Of a stretch of DNA of 5,786 bases, positions 1-5,250 are shown in pieces. The notes under the pieces were generated by a model. The model searched no databases, was not told where the DNA came from, and saw nothing but the letters and a program-made list of their open reading frames with translations. The translations under genes and the position numbers were made by a program. Position 1 is the first letter of the stretch, and each line of letters opens with the position of its first letter. The DNA comes from an uncultured Planctomycetota bacterium (GTDB lineage Bacteria; Planctomycetota; SZUA-567; JAFGNG01), in assembly GCA_947311175.1 (NCBI GenBank), contig CAMZKK010000004.1:1-5786 (forward strand). Reading direction: 5' to 3'.

Positions 1-77
1 CATTTCAAAAGACATTTGTCCAGCTGAGTCATTCTACAAAATAAATCCCCAAAAACAAAAGCGAAGAAGATACACAT
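1..77 (-). CDS. possible small ORF of unknown function, running off the left edge
   Basis: On the minus strand an ATG at 77-75 opens a frame of 25 codons with no stop before the window edge; the two leftover bases are TG, so the next codon could be a stop (TGA) or Cys/Trp. The peptide starts MCIFFAFVFGDLF, which is hydrophobic and Phe-rich, and ends QLDKCLLK. The main support is a perfect AGGAGG at 87-82, 4 nt before the ATG. I do not recognise the protein and there is too little of it to assign a family. It could be a real gene start, a short leader peptide, or part of a non-coding dispersed repeat, because the same SD-plus-TGTATCTTCTT arrangement occurs again just upstream. It would be divergent from ftsK. 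Confidence 0.3.
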   Translation of the reverse strand, partial: MCIFFAFVFGDLFCRMTQLDKCLLK

Positions 78-139
78 GGTCCCTCCTTTCTCACCGGATT
101 GGCCAAGAAGATACAGTGACCTTAATGGCTATCCTCCTT
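64..139 (-). repeat. imperfect duplication of an SD/TGTATCTTCTT module
   Basis: The 11-mer AAGAAGATACA occurs at 64-74 and again at 105-115 (41 bp apart), and CCTCCTT occurs at 82-88 and 133-139 (51 bp apart). Read on the minus strand, each copy is AAGGAGG followed by TGTATCTTCTT, with 10 bases between them in the left copy and 17 in the right. The left copy has an ATG between the two elements; the right copy has only ATT at the corresponding place (126-124), whose frame would stop at a TGA just before the second AAGGAGG. A third, weaker relative, AAGAAGAAACA (10 of 11 matching), lies at 235-245. The spacing differences point to an old, diverged duplication or a repeat family and not a fresh tandem copy. 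Confidence 0.5.
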
Positions 140-140
140 C

Positions 141-173
141 ATTTTTAATTCTCAACTTTTAATTTTTAATTCT
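141..173. repeat. AT-rich direct repeats
   Basis: ATTTTTAATTCT is present twice, at 141-152 and 162-173, with a period of 21 bp and a related CTTTTAATT between them. The stretch is almost pure A/T and directly abuts the inverted repeat at 172-195. It may be low-complexity intergenic DNA or the edge of a dispersed repeat; the sequence alone cannot decide. Confidence 0.6.
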
Positions 174-195
174 AAATTCCAACTGTGGAATTTAG
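172..195. repeat. perfect 10-bp inverted repeat with 4-nt loop
   Basis: CTAAATTCCA (172-181) is the exact reverse complement of TGGAATTTAG (186-195), leaving the loop ACTG (182-185). The stem is AT-rich, with three G:C pairs plus the terminal C:G. Neither side carries a clean run of T in the direction of transcription, so it is a poor intrinsic terminator. Alternatives are an operator, a transposon-derived end, or a weak terminator for rightward transcription. Confidence 0.65.
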
Positions 196-260
196 CTTTA
201 TCATATAGTTATGCCGTTAGAAAACAAAACTGTCAAGAAGAAACACTGCTAAGAGCTCTA

Positions 261-304
261 AAGAAGTAAAATTTGTTTACTCTTTACCCCTTTATCGTTA
301 ATAA
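261..304 (+). promoter_or_regulatory. possible ftsK promoter overlapping an inverted repeat
   Basis: TTTACT at 276-281 (4 of 6 bases of a sigma70 -35 box) is followed after 17 bp by TAATAA at 299-304 (3 of 6 of a -10 box); AATAAT at 304-309 is a better -10 match but is badly spaced. The -35 candidate is the right arm of AGTAAA-(5 nt)-TTTACT (265-281), which extends with one mismatch and one wobble pair to 261-285 and could be an operator. Both are weak and rest on consensus resemblance only. The transcript would have a leader of about 90 nt. Confidence 0.25.
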
Positions 305-385
305 ATAATCTGTAATTGTCGATACAAAAAAGAGGTAATTGTGTACTAACATTGCAATAAAAATAGATTTATAGCATTCTTGACC

Positions 386-391
386 GAAAGG
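386..391 (+). promoter_or_regulatory. ftsK ribosome binding site, long spacing
   Basis: GAAAGG lies 12 nt before the ATG at 404, longer than the usual 5-9 nt and only a partial match to AGGAGG. The ATG is still the best start because an in-frame TAA sits at 392-394 and no other start falls between. Translation may be relatively weak compared with malQ and the PHP gene. Confidence 0.45.
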
Positions 392-403
392 TAATACAAC
401 TGT

Positions 404-2809
404 ATGAGTATTGAGAGTAACGAAGAAACACTTAGTAACAGAACACTCTTTTCCGGACTAATTTTGGTTTTTTGTGGGGTGTTTTTAGGAATTAGTTTGT
501 GGACAGCAGACATTGCCCTTGCTCCTAAGGTAGCTGCAAAGGAATGTCTCACCGGTTTGATAGGTTGTTATTCTGCATTTTATGCAAGAGTAACCATTGG
601 AACAATTCCATCACTCCTATCTGTAGGGTTGATTATTCTTTGGGGTGGACATGTAATAAAGCGAAAAAGTTTTTTTAATTCATGGCCGCAGGTTGCCGGT
701 GCGATGGTATTGATTGTCAGTTTTTGCACACTAATAACCTGCATTACCAAAATGGCAGAAAATCCACACTTAGGTGGACTTGTTGGACTTGAGATTGTTC
801 CTCCGGCAATTAATTTGATGGGATATGCCGGAGTTTTTGGGCTAGGAATTTTTGCCTTATTCGTTGGGCTTACCATTATGTTTGGCAGTCATGTAAAAGC
901 GTGCTATAGATTATTTATGGCTTTGGCTGATGGCTTGAGTAATGCCTTTGAAGTAATTGCAGATATTTTTCTAAAGAATGTATCTTCAGTAAAGGACAAG
1001 ATAAACGATTTAAACGAAAAGAGGGCATTAGAGGTTGCAACAGCATCGGTTGCTACAGAAACCCAGGTTGAGAGCAAATCTTTAATTTTAAACGAATCAA
1101 CCTCTTTGGCGGAAATGAAAATTGAGGAAGAAATTACTCCTGCAAAATCATTTGAGAAAAAAATAAAACAACAGCAGACAAAAACTGTTAAAAAAATTCA
1201 AAAGAGTAAAAAAGAAGGCAGGATACTTTGCGAAAATCAAGAGTATGAATTGCCACCGATTTCATTACTGGAATTACCGGATAATACCAATGGAGAGCGT
1301 GAGCATACTCTACGTAAACGGGCAGATATTTTAGAGGAGACTCTTGCTCATTTTAAAATTGATGGCAAGGTGGTTGGCATTGAAACCGGTCCAAGGGTAA
1401 CAATGTTTGAAGTGTCATTAGCACCGGGAATTAGGGTCGAAAAAATATTCCAACTATCAAACAACATAACAATGGCACTCAAGGCATATAACGTAAGAAT
1501 TGTTGCGCCAATTCCAGGCAAGGATACCGTTGGGATTGAAATTCCAAATCTTGAAAACAAGATGGTCTTTATGAGTGAAGTTATTCATGACTACGATTTT
1601 GATAAAAACGAAATGGCTGCTCCAATGTTTTTAGGGACAGACATAACAGGAAATGCGGTAATCGAAGATTTGGCAAAAATGCCACATATGCTGATTGCCG
1701 GTGCTACCGGTAGTGGTAAGAGTGTTTGTATAAATGCGATATTGATGTCATATCTTATGGCAAAACGTCCTGATGAGCTAAAGATGATATTAATAGACCC
1801 TAAGATGGTAGAATTGTCCAGATTTAAAAATATTCCTCACCTTCTTAGCCCGGTTGTTACCGATATGAAACGAGCTGCCGGAATCTTGGAATGGACTTGT
1901 GTGCAGATGGATAAACGCTATGAGCAGATGGCGTTGCTTGGGGTTAATAATATTGCTAAATTTAATGCCTTAGGTGAAGAGGAAATATTGAAGCGAATCG
2001 GCGGACAGCTCCCTGATGTTGAGCTTGAGACATTTCCAAATAAAATGCCATATATGGTTATTGTGGCTGATGAACTTGCAGGCTTGATGTTGGTTGCCGG
2101 TAAAGAGGTTGAAAAATCCATTGTTAGACTTGCCTCAAAGAGTAGGGCAGTGGGAATTCATGTGATTCTTGCGACTCAACGTCCGTCGGTAGATGTTATC
2201 ACCGGATTGATTAAGGCAAATATGCCAAGTCGGGTGGCGTTTCAGGTATCCAGCAAGATTGACAGTAGAACAATTCTTGATGGCAATGGTGCAGAAAGTT
2301 TGCTTGGTGCTGGAGACATGTTGTTTATGCCCCCAGGTACTTCAAAACTTATTCGTTCACAAGGTGTCTTTATAACTGATGATGAATTGTTTAGTGTGAT
2401 TGACCATTGTCGAGATCAAGGAAAACCGGATTATCACGAAGAACTTGAAGGAGCGGTTATTGGAGGAATTGATGTTGAAGGAAAAGATGCAAACCGTGAT
2501 GAAATATTTAATCAAGCGGTTGCCGCAGTGTTGGAAAATCAAAGAGGAAGTGTTTCTCTCCTTCAGAGAAAATTCGGAATTGGTTACGGCAGAGCAAGTA
2601 GAATAATTGATCAAATGGCAGAAGCCGGTGTCCTTGGTCCATTCAAAGAGGGTAAGGCAAGAGATATTTTGGTAACTATTGATGAGTGGAATGCTCTTTG
2701 TGATGGCGGAAGTTCTGAAGAAGAGTTTGAGTCATTTGAAGAAGAGTCAGAAGGTATTGCCGGAATGCGAGATGATGAAAGGGAGCGAGAGGATATTTCT
2801 TTATCCTGA
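404..2809 (+). CDS. ftsK: FtsK/SpoIIIE-type DNA translocase
   Basis: Membrane-anchored, ATP-driven pump that moves chromosomal DNA through the closing division septum and, in well-studied species, activates XerCD dimer resolution at dif. The 801-residue protein is close to SpoIIIE (about 790) and much shorter than E. coli FtsK (1329), mainly because the linker is short. Four membrane segments are visible at about 15-33, 65-82, 95-115 and 137-161. A charged linker (about 162-280) contains a Lys-rich patch at 252-270. The alpha domain starts near 282 and includes PGKDTVGIEIPN (371-382). Walker A is GATGSGKS (433-440, Lys439), Walker B ends in Asp556-Glu557, and ATQRP starts at 590. The winged-helix gamma domain is at about 699-760. 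A 34-residue acidic tail (768-801) follows. The start is fixed by an upstream in-frame stop at 392-394. Oddities are Gly560 just after Walker B and Gly729/Asp736 in gamma. The gene appears monocistronic and converges on the PHP gene. Identification is very secure. Confidence 0.97.
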   Translation: MSIESNEETLSNRTLFSGLILVFCGVFLGISLWTADIALAPKVAAKECLTGLIGCYSAFYARVTIGTIPSLLSVGLIILWGGHVIKRKSFFNSWPQVAGAMVLIVSFCTLITCITKMAENPHLGGLVGLEIVPPAINLMGYAGVFGLGIFALFVGLTIMFGSHVKACYRLFMALADGLSNAFEVIADIFLKNVSSVKDKINDLNEKRALEVATASVATETQVESKSLILNESTSLAEMKIEEEITPAKSFEKKIKQQQTKTVKKIQKSKKEGRILCENQEYELPPISLLELPDNTNGEREHTLRKRADILEETLAHFKIDGKVVGIETGPRVTMFEVSLAPGIRVEKIFQLSNNITMALKAYNVRIVAPIPGKDTVGIEIPNLENKMVFMSEVIHDYDFDKNEMAAPMFLGTDITGNAVIEDLAKMPHMLIAGATGSGKSVCINAILMSYLMAKRPDELKMILIDPKMVELSRFKNIPHLLSPVVTDMKRAAGILEWTCVQMDKRYEQMALLGVNNIAKFNALGEEEILKRIGGQLPDVELETFPNKMPYMVIVADELAGLMLVAGKEVEKSIVRLASKSRAVGIHVILATQRPSVDVITGLIKANMPSRVAFQVSSKIDSRTILDGNGAESLLGAGDMLFMPPGTSKLIRSQGVFITDDELFSVIDHCRDQGKPDYHEELEGAVIGGIDVEGKDANRDEIFNQAVAAVLENQRGSVSLLQRKFGIGYGRASRIIDQMAEAGVLGPFKEGKARDILVTIDEWNALCDGGSSEEEFESFEEESEGIAGMRDDEREREDISLS

Positions 2810-2838
2810 ATTTCACGTCAACAGCTGTGGGATTTAAG
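2810..2838. other. 29-bp convergent gap without a visible terminator
   Basis: The ftsK stop (TGA, 2807-2809) and the PHP stop (TAA on the minus strand, 2841-2839) face each other across 29 bp. The gap contains the palindrome ACAGCTGT (2821-2828) but no stem-loop with a T tract in either direction. Transcription from each side therefore probably runs into the other gene, or ends by Rho. Confidence 0.55.
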
Positions 2839-3615
2839 TTAATCAAAATGTAGATTTGCAAATTTTAGATTGTATGAATTGGCAATTTCTCTGGCGTCGG
2901 AAATGTTTGCTATTATGTCTTGTGGTCGATGGGCATCGCTGTTGCATATTACCTCAATTTCAAATTGGGAAGCTGTTTTCCAAAATTCTCTTAATGGATA
3001 TTTGTATCTTTTTTCGTTTGGAGTGTTTATCATTGGTTTGCGAAAGCCATAGCCATTTATTTCTAATGGAGTTGAAGTTTTTACTGCGGTCTTGCAGATA
3101 TTTACGGTAAACTCTTCTGCGTATTTATCCCATTCTTGGTATTCACCAAAACACATATCGGGATGGGCAATAAATGCAAATAAATTAGATTCCATAATTT
3201 CGATTAATTGATTCTCTTGAATTTTTAATATTTCAGGGCTATTTATTGAGTCATACATGTAGCCGGTATCATCAATCACCCAATGGTTTCCTGAGATTAA
3301 ATAATCATAGGCAGGGTTTTCTTTGTAGCTTAGTAGATAGTCATGGTCTGCCGGTGAATATTCACATTCAAGTGCTTGTAGAATTTTTATCTCGGGAAAA
3401 CGTTTTCTTGCTTCGGCAATTTCTCTTTCGTATTCAGGTAATTCTTCAAATCTCATTCTTGAATCCAACCATCGATTGTCTGGAAATGGGACATGGTCGC
3501 TAATCCCAAGAATTTTAACCCCAGCATCAACCGCTGCTTCGACATATTCCATTATTGTTCCGACAGCGTGATTGCAACGAGAAGTGTGGGTGTGGTAATT
3601 TTCTGTAATTTTCAT
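2839..3615 (-). CDS. hisK: PHP-domain histidinol-phosphatase-family protein
   Basis: Predicted cytosolic metal-dependent phosphoesterase of the HisJ/HisK type, which converts L-histidinol phosphate to L-histidinol in histidine synthesis. The 258-residue length fits this family (about 250-280). The expected PHP metal ligands are all visible: His8-x-His10 and His16 in the opening YHTHTSRCNHA, Asp40-His41 in GISDHVPFP, Glu83 in ALECEY, His111 in SGNHW, His151 in AHPDM, and Asp227-x-His229 in CNSDAH. LEINGYG (184-190) is also typical. The protein is a complete barrel with no polymerase or other fused domain. The ATG at 3615 has AGGA (3625-3622) 6 nt upstream. malQ ends 21 bp upstream in the same direction, so the two are probably co-transcribed. 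No other his gene is in view, so a different phosphate-ester substrate remains possible; the fold is certain, the substrate less so. Confidence 0.85.
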   Translation of the reverse strand: MKITENYHTHTSRCNHAVGTIMEYVEAAVDAGVKILGISDHVPFPDNRWLDSRMRFEELPEYEREIAEARKRFPEIKILQALECEYSPADHDYLLSYKENPAYDYLISGNHWVIDDTGYMYDSINSPEILKIQENQLIEIMESNLFAFIAHPDMCFGEYQEWDKYAEEFTVNICKTAVKTSTPLEINGYGFRKPMINTPNEKRYKYPLREFWKTASQFEIEVICNSDAHRPQDIIANISDAREIANSYNLKFANLHFD

Positions 3616-3636
3616 TAATAATCCTAAGTTGCTTTG

Positions 3637-5187
3637 TTATTTTCTTCCGTATAAATAAATCAAGTGGTTGAGACGATTAGCAATGTCTTTTGAACAAAAG
3701 GCATCGAGCTGTTCGGAAGTCATTCGCCAGCTCCAATTCATATCTCCGGCAATTCCCGGTCGATTAAATCTTGCTTCACAGCCAAGTCCAAGAATATCCT
3801 GAAAAGGAATGATGGCGGTGCTTGCAACAGATTGCATCGCTAGGGATATTAATTTCCAATTGATTTCAATGTCTTCACCAAGTCCCATATAGTCTAAGCA
3901 ATTTTGTCGTTCAAGTTGTCTTGTCTCTTCCGGTCTAATGTCATACTTGTTGTCTTTGCCGTAAAACCAGCCCATTGTGGTATCATTATCATGAGTGCCG
4001 GTATAAATTACAAGATTTTTTGTGTGGTTATGGCAGGCATGGGTTGCGGTTTTTGGGTCTTCTGCTCCAAAGGCAAATTGCAAAACCCTCATCCCCGGGA
4101 GATTATATTTTTCACGCAAGGCATCAACTTCTGGAGTAATCACCCCAAGGTCTTCGGCAATGATTTTTAAATTACCGAATTTTTCTTTGACTGCTCGCAA
4201 TAAATCATCACCTGGTGCTTTTACCCATTTCCCATTAACCGCAGTTTTTTCTTTTGCATCAACTTCCCAATATGCTTCAAGCCCACGAAAGTGGTCGATT
4301 CGTAAAATATCAATTCTTTTGAAGGTGTATTCAAGGCGCTCTAGCCACCATTGGTAATTATCTTTTTGGTGGACATCCCAATTGTATAGTGGGTTGCCCC
4401 AAAGTTGTCCCGTCTCGCAAAAATAATCAGGGGGAACACCGGCAATTACTGATGGTTTTCCATCTGCTTGCAGGTAGAATAATTCTTGATTTGCCCAGAC
4501 ATCACTTGAATCAAAGGCAACAAAGATTGGCACATCACCAATAATCTCAATCCCTACTTCACGACAATGATTTCTAATTCCATCCCATTGTCGATCAAAG
4601 ATAAATTGCATAAATGATTGAAATTCAATCTCAGTTGACAATTTTTCTTTTGCGTTCTTGATTGCCTTGTCATCTCTTGCGACAAGGGCTTTGTCCCATT
4701 CATTCCAAGATTTATTTGGCTGTTGTCCCTTGATTGCCATAAATAGTGCATAGTCATCTAACCACTTGGCATTAAATTTCCGATAATCATCAAACCATTT
4801 CTTTTCTTCTTTTGATGCTTTGGCAATAAATTGTTGATAACTGTTTTTTAAAATTGGTAATTTCCAAGCATAAAGAGAATCAAAATTAACCGTTGTGTTT
4901 GAATTTTCAGGCAGCAAAGGAATATCTTTTTCTTGCAACCATCCATCGGTAAGCAATGCTTCGATACTAATTAGAAGGGGGTTGCCGGCAAATGTGCTGT
5001 ATGATGAATATGGAGAACTGCCATAACCGGTAGGTGATAGCGGTAATATCTGCCAAAGTTTACAGCCGGTGGCTGCCAAGCCATCAATAAACCGATGAGC
5101 ATCTGTTCCAAATTCACCAATCCCAAATCCACCGGGAAGAGATGTCGGATGCAAAAGAATTCCTGCTGTGCGATTTTCTTGTTGCAT
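3637..5187 (-). CDS. malQ: 4-alpha-glucanotransferase (amylomaltase, GH77)
   Basis: Transfers alpha-1,4-glucan segments between maltodextrins, releasing glucose, in maltodextrin and glycogen/starch metabolism; cytosolic, no signal peptide. The 516 residues match the compact bacterial amylomaltases of about 500 residues and not the longer forms with N-terminal extensions. The N-terminus carries the family start GILLHPTSLPGGFGIGEFG (9-27), then PLSPTGYGSSPYSSYS (49-64). IGDVPIFVAFDSSDVWAN is at 216-233. The catalytic residues are Asp298 (nucleophile, in LRIDHFRG), Glu345 (acid/base, in IIAEDLG) and Asp400 (transition-state stabiliser, in TGTHDND). These lie at a constant +5 offset from Asp293, Glu340 and Asp395 of the Thermus aquaticus enzyme, so no core insertion or deletion is present. 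The ATG at 5187 has AGGAG (5201-5197) 9 nt upstream. It follows the M20 gene by 63 bp and precedes the PHP gene by 21 bp. Its substrate implies maltodextrin or glycogen use, but no related sugar gene is in the window. Confidence 0.97.
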   Translation of the reverse strand: MQQENRTAGILLHPTSLPGGFGIGEFGTDAHRFIDGLAATGCKLWQILPLSPTGYGSSPYSSYSTFAGNPLLISIEALLTDGWLQEKDIPLLPENSNTTVNFDSLYAWKLPILKNSYQQFIAKASKEEKKWFDDYRKFNAKWLDDYALFMAIKGQQPNKSWNEWDKALVARDDKAIKNAKEKLSTEIEFQSFMQFIFDRQWDGIRNHCREVGIEIIGDVPIFVAFDSSDVWANQELFYLQADGKPSVIAGVPPDYFCETGQLWGNPLYNWDVHQKDNYQWWLERLEYTFKRIDILRIDHFRGLEAYWEVDAKEKTAVNGKWVKAPGDDLLRAVKEKFGNLKIIAEDLGVITPEVDALREKYNLPGMRVLQFAFGAEDPKTATHACHNHTKNLVIYTGTHDNDTTMGWFYGKDNKYDIRPEETRQLERQNCLDYMGLGEDIEINWKLISLAMQSVASTAIIPFQDILGLGCEARFNRPGIAGDMNWSWRMTSEQLDAFCSKDIANRLNHLIYLYGRK

Positions 5188-5215
5188 AATAACTTACTCC
5201 TATAATTATCGAGTA

Positions 5216-5238
5216 ACAAACAAGAATTTCTTGCTTGT
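5216..5238 (-). repeat. hairpin between the M20 gene and malQ
   Basis: In the 63-bp gap (5188-5250), the 11-mer arms at 5216-5226 and 5228-5238 are complementary except for one position that becomes a G:U pair in the minus-strand RNA. Allowing a realistic loop, this gives a 10-bp stem with a 3-nt AAT loop. On the minus-strand transcript it lies 13 nt after the M20 stop. The bases after it (TACTCG) are not a T tract, although the right arm ends TTTGT. It could be a weak terminator, an mRNA stabiliser or processing site, or an attenuator for malQ/PHP. A GATAAT at 5210-5205 on the same strand resembles a -10 box, but I see no matching -35. Confidence 0.5.
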
Positions 5239-5250
5239 AATTTATTCTGT

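Larger units (their letters stand above)
78..403. other. non-coding region between the left-edge ORF and ftsK
   Basis: No convincing gene lies here. From left to right it holds the SD of the left-edge ORF (82-87), an imperfect second copy of the same module (105-139), AT-rich direct repeats (141-173), a perfect inverted repeat (172-195), an 8-bp palindrome AGAGCTCT (252-259), an imperfect inverted repeat (261-285), and an AT-rich stretch that should contain the ftsK promoter. The longest reverse-strand frame at its right end (starting near 552 and ending at 346) lies mostly opposite ftsK and has no recognisable features. No tRNA or known riboswitch consensus was recognised. Confidence 0.6.

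Noticed and set aside
64..139. Cobalamin or other known riboswitch, or a CRISPR array
   Set aside because: Short matches such as GGTCACTG do not extend to a riboswitch core, and the repeats are only two imperfect copies with unequal spacing, not regular repeat-spacer units.
172..195. Intrinsic terminator
   Set aside because: The stem is AT-rich and not followed by a run of T in either direction; kept only as an inverted repeat.
580..876. Minus-strand open frame of 98 codons opposite the FtsK membrane region
   Set aside because: Fully antisense to the four-segment membrane domain, with no SD or recognisable motif.
2400..2606. Plus-strand frame inside ftsK, 68 codons
   Set aside because: Out of frame with a clearly intact FtsK gamma-region coding sequence; Lys/Glu-rich product of the kind expected from a shifted frame.
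404..2809. Conjugative or plasmid FtsK-like transfer protein
   Set aside because: The four membrane segments, linker, alpha/beta motor and gamma domain in standard order fit chromosomal FtsK/SpoIIIE; no relaxase, replication or transfer gene is nearby.
2854..2863. Palindrome ATTTGCAAAT
   Set aside because: Lies inside the PHP coding sequence (codons for KFANL) and is a short AT-rich palindrome of the kind expected by chance.
2839..3615. PHP domain as part of a DNA polymerase or a tyrosine-phosphatase of capsule loci
   Set aside because: The protein is a single 258-residue domain with HisJ/HisK-type motif spacing, and no polymerase or capsule genes are adjacent.
4022..4357. Plus-strand open frame of 111 codons opposite malQ
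   Set aside because: It lies wholly antisense to a fully conserved catalytic region of malQ, has no plausible SD, and its product shows no recognisable domain; it is a shadow of the real gene.
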